NCBI GenBank assembly: GCA_040500365.1
Contig: CP148031.1
Coordinates: 1,736,001 to 1,800,000, forward strand
Direction of reading: 5' to 3'
Origin: Dehalobacter alkaniphilus
Lineage (GTDB): Bacteria > Bacillota > Desulfitobacteriia > Desulfitobacteriales > Syntrophobotulaceae
DNA length: 64,000 bases
In this document: positions 10,002-20,196 of the stretch, piece by piece
How the letters are laid out: the number at the start of each line of letters is the position of its first letter
How positions within the stretch are numbered: the first letter of the stretch is position 1
Program-made: the position numbers and the translations under genes
The notes under the pieces: generated by a model
The model's input: the letters and a program-made list of their open reading frames with translations, nothing else
The model's database searches: none
Told to the model about the DNA's origin: nothing

Positions 10002-10988
10002 TTGCCTAAGAAGAAAAAACTGCCGCCTGTTTTGGCTTTAATCAGGGATAATATTGTTGAATATCAGAACCCGCTGGCTTTGAAGCCAAAGGAGATAGCT
10101 TCCTGGGTGAAAGATTTAAAGCTGCCTAAAAAAGGTGAGATCCTGTTTTATACAGGCAGTGAATATCAGCTTTTGCCGTATATTGATTCACTTGTCAAGA
10201 CTCTGATTTATGTTGATTCGTCCAGCAACCTTTTCTCCTGGCTGATGGGAGCAAGAAAGCTTGTGAATAAGACCGGTATTAATGCGGAGAAGATCTATGC
10301 TTCTGTCTTGGCCAAAGACAAAGAAAGATTCTATTCTGTAAATTATAAAGCAGCAATCATTTTGCAAAAACTTGGTTATGATCTTTGCTATGACCCTCAG
10401 GCAGATATGTATACCGGTGCTTTGCTGGATGAACTTGGTTTTTGGCAAGAATTAAAGTCCTATGCTGTGATCTTAGCTGAACGCATTAGAGAGACCGAAG
10501 CAAAAGTTATCGTCTGCACTTCGCCGCATGCAGCGGAAATGTTCAAGCTTATTTATCCCAAACTGGTTGACTTTCCGGATGTTCAGGTGAAGACTTTTAT
10601 CGAATTAGTCTGGGAAAAAAGGCGTTTGCTTCCTGCTGTTGAGGAAAAGGATCCGGTGGTTATCCATGATTCCTGCCGGATGGCCAGGGAACTTGGCATA
10701 TCCCAGGAGATCAGAGATGTTTTGGATGCAGTCGGTGTAAAATATATTGAGCCGCTGCGCTGCAGGGAGTGGACAACCTGTTGCGGAGGCCCAAGTAAAA
10801 TGCTGTTTCCTGAGATATCCAAAACAATTTCCAAACGTAGAGTAGTTGAATTGGCGGATACCGGAGCAAAGCGGGCTTTGATTTCCTGCCCGTACTGCTT
10901 ATCTTCACTGGAAAGCGGTGTTGATAAGAATCATCCGATGATCATGGATGATATGGTTGAATTCTTATTTAGGGGGTTTAAAGAATAA
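10002..10988 (+). CDS. LutA/HdrB-like CCG-domain (Fe-S) oxidoreductase subunit with degenerate first domain
   Basis: 328-residue protein of the cysteine-rich CCG-domain family (LutA, GlpC, HdrB). The start is TTG, preceded by AGAAGG. The C-terminal CCG domain is intact: Cys in HDSCRMARELG, CCGG at residues 260-263, and CPYC near 296. The N-terminal domain keeps the fold's landmarks but not its cysteines: FYTGSEYQ stands where homologues have a GC, DMYTGALLDELGF where they have CCG, and IVCTSPHAAEMF near the last position. It overlaps the LutB-like gene by one base, so they are translationally coupled and likely act as one complex in oxidation of a small 2-hydroxy acid such as lactate. That substrate is inferred from the Lut family only. 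Confidence 0.78.
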   Translation: MPKKKKLPPVLALIRDNIVEYQNPLALKPKEIASWVKDLKLPKKGEILFYTGSEYQLLPYIDSLVKTLIYVDSSSNLFSWLMGARKLVNKTGINAEKIYASVLAKDKERFYSVNYKAAIILQKLGYDLCYDPQADMYTGALLDELGFWQELKSYAVILAERIRETEAKVIVCTSPHAAEMFKLIYPKLVDFPDVQVKTFIELVWEKRRLLPAVEEKDPVVIHDSCRMARELGISQEIRDVLDAVGVKYIEPLRCREWTTCCGGPSKMLFPEISKTISKRRVVELADTGAKRALISCPYCLSSLESGVDKNHPMIMDDMVEFLFRGFKE

Positions 10989-12193
10989 TGTCTGACTTAA
11001 ATAAAGAAATAGGCGCCTACACCAAGAATTTGAATAAAGCGAGTAAAGACCCTAATATTAACCGGGCGATAACCAGAGCCGTAAAATCTTACCGAGAGAC
11101 GGTATCTTCAACGATGGAACGCTATCCGCACACGGAAAGGCTTGCCGAGGAAGTTCGAGAAATTAAAGCATATTCGATGCAGCATAACAAAGAGCTTATG
11201 GAGCAGGCGATGGAAGCAATTGAAAGAAATCATGGCAAGGCTTTCTTTGCCAAAGACAAGGATGAAGTTTTCCGTATTCTCGATGAGATTGTCGGTACGG
11301 GCAAAGTGATTGTAAAAGGCAAGAGCATGCTAGGCGAAGAGCTTAAACTTAGACATGGCCTGGAGAAAGCCGGGAACGAGGTTTGGGAAACCGATCTTGG
11401 GGAATTCATTCTTCAGCTGAAAGATGACCGCCCGATGCATATTCTGTCTCCGGCAATCCACGTACCCAGAGAACAGGTTGCAGAGATCTTTTCCGATTTC
11501 TTCAAAAAAGAAGTGCCTCCCGATATTGCTCAGGAAGTTGGGGTAGTACGGGAATTTTTAAGAGAGAAATATTTCACTGCTGATATTGGAATCAGCGGTG
11601 CCAATGTTGTTGCTGCCGATACCGGTCAAGTTGTTATTATTGAAAATGAAGGAAATGTCCGGCTTTGTACGGGTGCACCGCCTGTACATATTGTCATTGT
11701 GGGCATCGAAAAACTTGTACCGTCTTTCCTCGAGGCCATGATAACAGCTGAGGTAACGTGGAGATACGCCCAGTACGGAGCACCGAGTTATGTCAATATT
11801 ATCAGCGGCCCGAGCAAAACCGGGGATATCGAGAAGGTTACGACTTATGGCGCTCATGGACCGAAAGAATTTTATGTGATTTTTGTCGATAATGGCCGGA
11901 GTAAGATGATGGCGGAGGAACATTTCAGCCAGGCTGCGCACTGTCTGCGCTGCGGCGGCTGCATGTATGAGTGCCCGGTATTCCAGGTCACAGCAGGGCA
12001 TTATGGCAAGACATACTTAAGCGGCATAGGATCTATCTGGACGGCCTTCGTTGAAGGCGGAGCAGATGCTGCAGCTCCGATGCTGTATACCTGTTTGCGC
12101 TGCGGACGTTGTGTGGAGCGCTGCCCGATGCAGATTAACGTGCCGAGCATGGTCGGAGAACTGCGAAGCAGGGTTGTATCATCGGAAGAATAA
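10988..12193 (+). CDS. LutB-like LUD-domain ferredoxin protein
   Basis: 401-residue LUD-domain protein with a C-terminal two-cluster ferredoxin module. The N-terminal LUD part includes VGTGKVIVKGKSMLGEE and ADTGQVVIIENEGN. The [4Fe-4S] motifs CLRCGGCMYECP (from residue 319) and CLRCGRCVERCP (from residue 369) are complete. LutB partners LutA in the LutABC L-lactate dehydrogenase of Bacillus. Here the gene is somewhat shorter than usual LutB, and no lutC follows; transcription ends at a strong terminator 70 bp downstream. Its ATG overlaps the upstream stop codon (TAATG). Role as an electron-transfer subunit is well supported; the physiological substrate is not. Confidence 0.85.
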   Translation: MSDLNKEIGAYTKNLNKASKDPNINRAITRAVKSYRETVSSTMERYPHTERLAEEVREIKAYSMQHNKELMEQAMEAIERNHGKAFFAKDKDEVFRILDEIVGTGKVIVKGKSMLGEELKLRHGLEKAGNEVWETDLGEFILQLKDDRPMHILSPAIHVPREQVAEIFSDFFKKEVPPDIAQEVGVVREFLREKYFTADIGISGANVVAADTGQVVIIENEGNVRLCTGAPPVHIVIVGIEKLVPSFLEAMITAEVTWRYAQYGAPSYVNIISGPSKTGDIEKVTTYGAHGPKEFYVIFVDNGRSKMMAEEHFSQAAHCLRCGGCMYECPVFQVTAGHYGKTYLSGIGSIWTAFVEGGADAAAPMLYTCLRCGRCVERCPMQINVPSMVGELRSRVVSSEE

Positions 12194-12262
12194 GGGACAG
12201 ATTGTTTTAAAAAGTAAATCCGATTACGAGAGTATTGTAAAAATTAGAATATGGAATAGATA

Positions 12263-12296
12263 AGAGTAAGGTTTACATAAACCTTACTCTTTTATA
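12263..12296 (+). terminator. Rho-independent terminator of the lutAB-like operon
   Basis: A perfect 14-base inverted repeat (12263-12276 with 12279-12292) runs into TTTTATAG. It lies 70 bp past the LutB-like stop codon. Confidence 0.85.
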
Positions 12297-12346
12297 GTGG
12301 GTCATACGAATCATATTGGTTTTACACAATGAGCAGTCGGATAAAG

Positions 12347-12410
12347 TCATATTTTGTTGATAATTGTAACTTTTGATTGATATAACTCTATAAAAATCAT
12401 ATATTGTTGA
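12347..12410. repeat. Two direct repeats exactly 50 bp apart upstream of the CWB2 gene
   Basis: TCATATTTTGTTGA at 12347 and TCATATATTGTTGA at 12397 differ at one base and are spaced 50 bp, close to five DNA turns. They sit in the gene-free stretch between the terminator at 12263 and the surface-protein start at 12497. They could bind one regulator on one face of the helix. Apart from them and the terminator I see nothing else in this roughly 300-bp gap. Confidence 0.4.
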
Positions 12411-12496
12411 AACATTTGGACCTGTTAGGACTTGTAATACATAGGAATAATATAGAAAATATAGAAGTTAGATACAAAATAGAGAGGATAGAAAAT

Positions 12497-13969
12497 ATGC
12501 GAAAGAAATTATTTGTCGTTATTCCAATTATTATCTGCTTATTGTTATCATCCTATGGAACTGTTTTTGCAACTGAAACTCCAGCAACGACTAGACTTGC
12601 CGGCAATGATCGTTATGAAACAGCCGCACAAATTGCGAAAGCTGGATGGCAGCAGGCGGATTGTGCCGTTCTTGCTTATGGCGGAAACTATCCGGATGCG
12701 TTAGCTGCTGTGCCGCTAGCCTATAAGCTAAATGCGCCGATATTATTAACCAATAAAGATACCCTAAATGCCAATACTAGTAACGTTCTACAGGCACTGA
12801 AAATCAAGACGGTTTATCTGATAGGAGGAACTGGCGTAATTTCTGCCAACCAGGAGACGCAATTAAAAAATGCCCGTTATACCGTGAAACGAATAGCGGG
12901 CCAGGATCGTTACGATACAGCCATAAAAATAGCGGCAGAATTAGGAGCAGTTCATGAAATCGCGGTAACGACCGGCAGCGATTATGCTGATGCATTATCG
13001 ATAGGCCCGATCGCAGCCTTAAAGCAAATGCCGATAATCCTTGTTTCAAAAGATCAAATCACGAACGGAGTTCAAAGTTATTTGAGCTCCCAAAGTATAA
13101 CAACTACCTATATTATTGGAGATCAGAGCATCATCAGTGATACTGTAGCCAATAAGTTCAGTAACCCGGAAAGAATCACCGGTAAGGAAAAGTATGAACG
13201 AAATGTTGCAATATTGGATGAGTTTTGGTCCACATTTGACCAAAGTAAAGTATGTTTCGCCACGGGTGAGAACTTTGCTGATGCGCTGGCTGGCGGTGTG
13301 TATGCGGCCAAAAAGGGCGGGACTGTCATGTTAATAAAAAATGATCTCCCAGTTAACACTTGTGATTATCTGAATCATATGACATCTTTAAATTCGTATA
13401 CGGTGTTTGGTGGAGAGGGGGCAATTCCTTCATCCCTGCTTTTGTATATCAGTAGCCATACCAGGACTCCAAGTACAACATTGGACTTTGGCACGCTTTC
13501 CGGACAAAATTATACGAATAATTATTTTAATCTGAGTATAACGATTCCTGATGGATGGCAGACTGAAGATAACATCGCGCTCACCCAGGAAGGTACGGAC
13601 AGTACTTCTACGGATGCCTCGACCTATGATCTTGCATATCTTTTGTCGGCTTCAAAAGGTGATTCAACTGGATTTATCGCACAATCCAGCGATATCGGAA
13701 CTTTGGTAAGCAGTAAAAATTTCCTTGAGTTATATAAAGTAGCTTTAACGGAGTTTGTTTTCCCAAGGGAAGTTTATACACAAAATCTCAATGGAACTAA
13801 TTTTAATGTCCTTGAGTTCCAAGCAACTGATAATTCAGGCATAGCATATGGTAAAATATACGCAGCTGTTGTAAAAGGACAGATATGCCTTTTTACCATT
13901 GCTTATTCGGATAGCGCAGGATTGGCGGAAGTAAACCAAATTTTTTCCTCGATTAATTTTGGACAATAG
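12497..13969 (+). CDS. Secreted cell wall-binding repeat 2 (CWB2) protein
   Basis: 490-residue exported surface protein. The start chosen is the ATG at 12497, which has AGAGAGGA eight bases upstream and begins a clear signal peptide (MRKKLFVVIPII... ending near GTVFA, about residue 25). Upstream in-frame TTG codons would bury that signal. Three CWB2 repeats follow, recognised by RLAGNDRYETA, RIAGQDRYDTA and RITGKEKYERN, each with the NYPDALAA/DYADALSI/NFADALAG motif. In clostridia CWB2 triplets anchor proteins non-covalently to secondary cell-wall polymer. The C-terminal 160 residues (from about residue 330, NLSITIPDGWQTEDN) form a separate domain I do not recognise. Confidence 0.87.
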   Translation: MRKKLFVVIPIIICLLLSSYGTVFATETPATTRLAGNDRYETAAQIAKAGWQQADCAVLAYGGNYPDALAAVPLAYKLNAPILLTNKDTLNANTSNVLQALKIKTVYLIGGTGVISANQETQLKNARYTVKRIAGQDRYDTAIKIAAELGAVHEIAVTTGSDYADALSIGPIAALKQMPIILVSKDQITNGVQSYLSSQSITTTYIIGDQSIISDTVANKFSNPERITGKEKYERNVAILDEFWSTFDQSKVCFATGENFADALAGGVYAAKKGGTVMLIKNDLPVNTCDYLNHMTSLNSYTVFGGEGAIPSSLLLYISSHTRTPSTTLDFGTLSGQNYTNNYFNLSITIPDGWQTEDNIALTQEGTDSTSTDASTYDLAYLLSASKGDSTGFIAQSSDIGTLVSSKNFLELYKVALTEFVFPREVYTQNLNGTNFNVLEFQATDNSGIAYGKIYAAVVKGQICLFTIAYSDSAGLAEVNQIFSSINFGQ

Positions 13970-13997
13970 AGATTAATCTACTTCCTAAACTTACCAG

Positions 13998-14033
13998 AAA
14001 GCTTACCTCGAAGAATCAGGGTAAGCTTTTTTT
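13998..14033 (+). terminator. Rho-independent terminator after the CWB2 gene
   Basis: Stem AAAGCTTACC (13998-14007) with GGTAAGCTTT (14020-14029), followed by a run of T. Confidence 0.88.
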
Positions 14034-14186
14034 AGCGGCCACGAATGGCATGGGAACGACGATTCCATTCTATAAATAATTGCATGCAGAGCTACGGAAG
14101 ACGTATTTTGGAAAATAATATGCTATAATACAAAAAAATTATTCTTTTTAATTTATAGGTATTTAATCATAACTGGAGAATAAAAA

Positions 14187-15071
14187 ATGGTAAAAGAATC
14201 ACATAGAGACAAGACAGAAAAAGTGAAGACTGGGGATAATAATAAAAATCTTTCGCTCAAAGATAGATTATTTACGATCGTATTCGAGAACGATACCCAC
14301 GCAGGGAGGTCTTTTGATATTGCGCTGCTCTGGCTGATCCTGCTGAGTATTCTCGTTGTCTGCTTGGAGTCGCTGCCGAATCTGAATCAGGATTACCGTA
14401 CAATTCTCTCTGGTACGGAATGGGTGATCACGTTTCTCTTTACAATTGAATATATCATCAGAATTTGGGTCGTAAGAAATAAACTAAGATATCTGAAAAG
14501 TTTCTTTGGCGTAACCGACTTACTGGCAATCTTGCCAACGTATCTGAGTATCTTTATTGCCGGTAGCCAGTTTGCTTTAATTTTTAGGGTCTTTCGTCTG
14601 CTGAGGATCTTTCGGATCTTAAAGCTCGGCCGGTACGTCGGTGAATCATATTCGCTGATCAATGCACTAAAGGCCAGCCGCTATAAAATTATTGTCTTTC
14701 TGCAGGCGGTCCTCGTTGTGGTTGTAATCGTTGGGACAATGATGTATTTAATCGAAGGGGAAACCAGCGGATTTGACAGTATTCCGGCCTCAATCTACTG
14801 GGCGATTGTGACCCTTACGACCGTCGGATTTGGCGATATTACACCGGTCACGCCTTTAGGAAGGATTGTTGCCTCCATGCTGATGCTTCTTGGTTATGGC
14901 GTAATTGCCGTACCTACTGGCATCGTCTCAGCAGAGCTAGCGAGAACCAGAAATATAAAAGCGCATACCCGGACTTGTCCGAATTGCCGCCTGATTATCC
15001 AGGACGAAGGGGATAATTACTGTAAAAACTGCGGTCTTCAACTAGAAAAAAAAGAAAACAATAAAGTATAA
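14187..15071 (+). CDS. Voltage-gated-type potassium channel with C-terminal zinc ribbon
   Basis: 294-residue six-helix cation channel. The S4-like segment RVFRLLRIFRILKLGRYV carries regularly spaced arginines, and the selectivity filter TTVGFGD is at residues 211-217, typical of K+ channels. Four to five further hydrophobic helices fit S1-S6. After S6 the tail carries CPNC and CKNC about 18 residues apart, a zinc-ribbon pattern, where many prokaryotic Kv-like channels have a short tail or RCK domain. A weak GGAG site precedes the ATG. Monocistronic; its stop codon lies inside a terminator hairpin. Ion selectivity is from the filter; gating by voltage is inference. Confidence 0.88.
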   Translation: MVKESHRDKTEKVKTGDNNKNLSLKDRLFTIVFENDTHAGRSFDIALLWLILLSILVVCLESLPNLNQDYRTILSGTEWVITFLFTIEYIIRIWVVRNKLRYLKSFFGVTDLLAILPTYLSIFIAGSQFALIFRVFRLLRIFRILKLGRYVGESYSLINALKASRYKIIVFLQAVLVVVVIVGTMMYLIEGETSGFDSIPASIYWAIVTLTTVGFGDITPVTPLGRIVASMLMLLGYGVIAVPTGIVSAELARTRNIKAHTRTCPNCRLIIQDEGDNYCKNCGLQLEKKENNKV

Positions 15072-15103
15072 ATGTATATGGATACTTTATTGTTCAAGTT
15101 TTT
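15057..15103 (+). terminator. Terminator overlapping the channel stop codon
   Basis: Perfect 13-bp inverted repeat (15057-15069 with 15082-15094) followed by CAAGTTTTT. The left arm overlaps the end of the channel gene. It may also stop the convergent ABC-F transcript. Confidence 0.75.
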
Positions 15104-15161
15104 AAACAATCTACCCTTAAAAATAGAGCGGATGAAGCAAAATCTGTGAAAGTTTACCGCC

Positions 15162-16718
<1,557 letters not shown>

Positions 16719-16994
16719 GTTTTCTTATCTTCCTTTTTACATAAATTAGTAAATATTACGATTATTTAGAGTTAACAAGGTGATAGCGGTCAATATCTTT
16801 ATTAGATTATCAAATCTGCCTAAGGAGAGCAAGTCAGAAATATGGCAGCGCAGAAACTAATGGGTATCATGCTTTATTTACAAGAAGGGCAGCCAGCATG
16901 ATGATATTTGCTTGGGACTGAGTTGATGGTAATATTAGATGTAAGATGCAGTTTCGGTCAGTTTGAGCTGATCATAAATATAAAGGTGGAAGCG

Positions 16995-17825
16995 ATGGGT
17001 ATTGATTATTTTGATCAAATTTGGCGAACCAAAGATTTAAAAAGCAGTTATAAAGAAGGAAGCGCGGATTCCTGGGACAACAGGGTCGAAGAATTTACCG
17101 GCATCGAACCGGATGATAGAATTATGAAAATTATAGAGCTGCTTACCGTAGAAAGAATGCTCCGAGAAGACAGTACTGTTCTGGATATCGGCTGCGGACC
17201 CGGCCGTTTTGCAGCGGAATTTGCCCGAAAAGCGAAAAGCGTAACCGGTGTGGACATTTCGACGAAAATGCTGCGAACTGCCAGAGACTATGTGGCGGCC
17301 CAGGAACTTCAAAATGTTGATTTCATTGAGATGGACTGGCTGCAAGACGACTTGTCCGCAAGACTGTGGAAACAAAAATTCAGCCTGGTAACGGCGATTA
17401 TGTCTCCCGGCATTGGGAGCAGGGAAAGCCTCGAAAAGATGATTGCGGCAAGCAGCAGGTACTGCTTTTTAAGTCATTTTATCGAACGGCACGACCCTAT
17501 CAGTGACGAACTGAAACGTAGGTTTCTTCCACCCCATAAGGAAGATGTATACGGCAACAAAGGATTGTACTGCTGTTTCAATATTCTCTGGCTCAAAAAA
17601 CTTTATCCTGAAATTACCTATATTGAGACAGCAAGGGAAAGTGTCCGCACATTGGATGAAGCGAACCGTCATTACATCACCAGACTTGGCATGAAGACAG
17701 ATTTGACTGATGAGCAAAAAGCGGACATCAGGAATTATATCCAAAGCAAAGAAAAGAACGGGCTGATCAGAGAAACGGTCACAGGGAAGATTGCCTGTAT
17801 TTATTGGAGAGTTGCAACCGTCTAG
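16995..17825 (+). CDS. Class I SAM-dependent methyltransferase
   Basis: 276-residue Rossmann-fold methyltransferase. Motif I is VLDIGCGPGRFAAEFARKA with the Asp near residue 64, followed by VTGVDISTKML (motif II acidic residue) and VDFIEMDWLQDD. The ATG at 16995 has AAGGTGG at the right distance and is preferred to an in-frame TTG at 16908. Substrate is unknown; the C-terminal half has no diagnostic motif. It faces an ABC exporter convergently, 26 bp away. The 276-bp gap upstream shows no feature I can name. Confidence 0.8.
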   Translation: MGIDYFDQIWRTKDLKSSYKEGSADSWDNRVEEFTGIEPDDRIMKIIELLTVERMLREDSTVLDIGCGPGRFAAEFARKAKSVTGVDISTKMLRTARDYVAAQELQNVDFIEMDWLQDDLSARLWKQKFSLVTAIMSPGIGSRESLEKMIAASSRYCFLSHFIERHDPISDELKRRFLPPHKEDVYGNKGLYCCFNILWLKKLYPEITYIETARESVRTLDEANRHYITRLGMKTDLTDEQKADIRNYIQSKEKNGLIRETVTGKIACIYWRVATV

Positions 17826-17851
17826 ATCCCCAAAATCCAAAAAGAGTTCGT

Positions 17852-18631
17852 TTATTGAATAAGCTTCTTTTTTACCATGACCAGCGGGAAAGGCAACGTC
17901 AGCAGCGTAACGGCTAAGAGCCAGATGATATGGCCGATGATTGACGAAGTAACCTGTCCCAGAACCAGTGGACGCACCGTTTCAACTGCATGGTACAGCG
18001 GCGTCAGCCACGGAAGAAAACGAATGGCGGCGGGCAGGCTTTCAATCGGAAAAAAGATCCCGGCAAACAGGAACATTGGAGAAATCAGCAGCGTAAAGAA
18101 ATAGCCGAAAGAGTCATAATTGGGAGCGAGACTCGTCCAAATTAAAGAGAGATTGGAAAAGATGACGGACATGAGGATCAGTGGGACAAAGATGAGCAGG
18201 GCATACGGGGAGCGGACGATGCCGAACAAAGCGACGACAATAGAGAAAACCGCACCGTAAAGAACGCCTTTGAACGTGCCGTACAGGATTTCGCCGAGGA
18301 CGATGTCGTCCATGCTTACCGGCGTAACAACCATGCTGTGAAATATTTTTTCCTTGGACATCCGTGTATAGCTGTTGTAGGTCATTTCATAAGTCACAGC
18401 AAACATCGCTGAAGATGCGATCAGCCCCGGAGCCAGAAAATCAAGGTAGGAAAGCCCGTTGATCTGCGTAATATAAACGCCCAGACCAAAGCCCATGGCC
18501 CAGAGATAAAGCAGCGGCTCCAGAAAATTAAACATCAAATTGGCTTTCCAGGTTTTGCCGAAAACCTTCAGATTCCGCAGAAATACCTTGAAGGTCAGTA
18601 CGGGATTAAGATCAGGTTTAACTATTTTCAT
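17852..18631 (-). CDS. ABC-2 type transporter permease (NodJ-like)
   Basis: 259-residue integral membrane permease with about six hydrophobic segments and the ABC-2 layout (FNFLEPLLYLWAMGFGLGV early; PIESLPAAIRFLPWLTPLYH late, the common ABC-2 signature). The ATG at 18631 has GGAGG eight bases upstream (18640-18644), so a longer frame that would overlap the upstream gene is not used. The gene lies 19 bp after its ATPase partner. NodI/NodJ- and DrrA/DrrB-type exporters move polysaccharides, lipids or drugs; the cargo here is unknown. Confidence 0.85.
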   Translation of the reverse strand: MKIVKPDLNPVLTFKVFLRNLKVFGKTWKANLMFNFLEPLLYLWAMGFGLGVYITQINGLSYLDFLAPGLIASSAMFAVTYEMTYNSYTRMSKEKIFHSMVVTPVSMDDIVLGEILYGTFKGVLYGAVFSIVVALFGIVRSPYALLIFVPLILMSVIFSNLSLIWTSLAPNYDSFGYFFTLLISPMFLFAGIFFPIESLPAAIRFLPWLTPLYHAVETVRPLVLGQVTSSIIGHIIWLLAVTLLTLPFPLVMVKKKLIQ

Positions 18632-18650
18632 CCTCTTATCCTCCATATCA

Positions 18651-19637
18651 TCAGCGGTCTTCATATGATTTCTCAAACCCGCCACGGACACCATGAAGCG
18701 TTTCGCCGGTCAGTTTCAGAAAAACATCTTCGAGATTCGTCGGTCTCAGGCGCTGATAGCTGACAGGAAGGTGTTCACCGGCAATTCTTTGATTCAGGTT
18801 GTCAGCCATGGCTGGTCCGTTATCAGAATAGAGGACCAGATCATCACCAATTTGTTGAAAAGATTTCAGCCACTCAGAGCTCCAGTGCAGGAGCTTATTT
18901 TGCATATCCGGACTTACCCCGAGTTCCAGCGCATATTGCCCGACATGCTTATCAATAAGATCTTCCGGTACACCTTGCTCGAGAATTTTTCCCTGATTGA
19001 TGATGATCAGTCGGTCGCAGAGATGACTGGCTTCTTCAAGATAGTGTGTTGTCAGCAGCATGGTCGTACCGCTTTCTTTTAATTGCCGCAGACGCTGCCA
19101 GACCATATGACGGGCGTATGGATCAAGCCCGGTGGTTGGCTCATCGAGAATCAATAGCTCCGGACGGTTGATCAACGCTCGTCCAATTGTCAGACGACGT
19201 TTCATGCCGCCGGACAGCTCGTCGACGACCGCATTGGCTTTACTTCGAAGATCCATAAAGTCCAGGATTTCAAAAGCCCGTTCCCTGGCTATACTACGCG
19301 GCAGACGATAATAGGAGGCATAGACCAGCAGGTTTTCCAGAACCGTCAGTTCCGGGTCAAGGTTGTCTTCCTGGGCAACAACACCGAGACGTGCTTTAAT
19401 TTCCCGGGAATGCTCCGAAATATCCTGACCGAAAACCGTCAGATGGCCCTCTGTTCTCGGGGACAAGCCAAAAGCCATTCTGGCTAGGGACGTTTTGCCG
19501 GCGCCGTTTGGACCAAGAAGTCCAAAACACTCTCCTTGCCGGACAGTAAAAGAGATCGTGTCAACTGCAGTGAAATCTCCGAACCGTTTCGTCAGGTTTT
19601 GGGCTGAAATGATTTCGGTTGGAAGAGAATAAGACAT
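18651..19637 (-). CDS. ABC transporter ATP-binding protein (NodI/DrrA-like)
   Basis: 328-residue ATPase. It has Walker A GPNGAGKTS, signature LSGGMKRRL, Walker B LLILDEPTTGLDP and an H-loop TTHYLEEA. A C-terminal extension of about 95 residues after the ABC core is typical of DrrA/NodI subunits. The ATG at 19637 has GGAGGT nine bases upstream and is preferred over longer in-frame starts. First gene of a two-gene exporter operon with the ABC-2 permease. It is divergent from the corrinoid cluster, whose riboswitch promoter lies about 150 bp away. Confidence 0.87.
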   Translation of the reverse strand: MSYSLPTEIISAQNLTKRFGDFTAVDTISFTVRQGECFGLLGPNGAGKTSLARMAFGLSPRTEGHLTVFGQDISEHSREIKARLGVVAQEDNLDPELTVLENLLVYASYYRLPRSIARERAFEILDFMDLRSKANAVVDELSGGMKRRLTIGRALINRPELLILDEPTTGLDPYARHMVWQRLRQLKESGTTMLLTTHYLEEASHLCDRLIIINQGKILEQGVPEDLIDKHVGQYALELGVSPDMQNKLLHWSSEWLKSFQQIGDDLVLYSDNGPAMADNLNQRIAGEHLPVSYQRLRPTNLEDVFLKLTGETLHGVRGGFEKSYEDR

Positions 19638-19782
19638 GAGAGGGTACCTCCGTGGATTGCTGTTCTTTTTTCCTAGCGTATCAAAAGGAGGGAGGAAGAG
19701 CAAGGCCGTGTCTGTGAAAATATCAAATATCATGTAGGGAGAAGGCAAGGAGAAGGCTATATACTGTTCCGCAGATTGCGGG

Positions 19783-19811
19783 TGGACACGTTGTGCGTCT
19801 TCTGATATAAT
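19783..19811 (+). promoter_or_regulatory. Sigma-A promoter of the corrinoid cluster
   Basis: TGGACA (19783-19788), a 17-bp spacer and a perfect TATAAT (19806-19811) sit immediately before the B12 riboswitch. Confidence 0.8.
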
Positions 19812-19813
19812 GT

Positions 19814-19990
19814 AATCGCTTAGGTTGCATCATTTTGCAATAATAGGGAAACAGGTGAAATACCTGTACGGTCCCGCCGCCGTAAGGTGGAGCAAATTCA
19901 AAGTTGCCACTGTTTACAATGGGAAGGCTGAATTTGCTTTGAAACCGAGTCGGAAGACCTGCCTGAGCCATTTTGCACTGTTTTCACGGA
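19814..19990 (+). promoter_or_regulatory. Cobalamin (AdoCbl) riboswitch aptamer
   Basis: The conserved B12-riboswitch blocks appear in order: AGGTTGCAT, AATAGGGAAACAGGTGAAA, ACGGTCCCGCCGCCGTAA, GCCACTGTTTACAATGGGAA and GAGTCGGAAGACCTGCCTG. It lies just downstream of a sigma-A promoter and ahead of cbiA, with a terminator hairpin about 65 bp further on. Repression of the corrinoid genes when adenosylcobalamin is plentiful is expected. Aptamer ends are approximate. Confidence 0.95.
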
Positions 19991-20054
19991 GGATGAAAGG
20001 TGTAGCATACGAATCGTGCAGAAGTGTTTTAGACTGTTTGCAGATTGTGTAAGT

Positions 20055-20090
20055 AAAACCTCTTCCAACCGCCGGTTAGAGAGGTTTTTT
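20055..20090 (+). terminator. Expression-platform terminator of the B12 riboswitch
   Basis: AAAACCTCT (20055-20063) pairs with AGAGGTTTT (20080-20088), with an inner AACC/GGTT pair, followed by T residues. It precedes the cbiA start at 20197, so premature termination is the likely control mode. Confidence 0.88.
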
Positions 20091-20093
20091 GAT

Positions 20094-20132
20094 GTCCATG
20101 GATGGACGAATGCCGCGATGCCATGGACGGCA
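20094..20132. repeat. Two small CCATGGAYGG palindromes behind the riboswitch terminator
   Basis: GTCCATGGATGGAC (20094-20107) and TGCCATGGACGGCA (20119-20132) are short hairpins with the same CCATGGAYGG centre found in the larger palindromic elements at 25.5 and 41.6 kb. They lie in the cbiA leader. Confidence 0.5.
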
Positions 20133-20196
20133 AGGAGCGGCGATGTCTACGGACCATCTCAGCTTTGATAGCTTCGATAGAAACGGAGAACAAGTC

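Noticed and set aside
20089..20196. Longer N-terminus for cbiA
   Set aside because: It would start within the riboswitch terminator's T run and translate the palindromes; the ATG at 20197 has a ribosome site and matches the family start.
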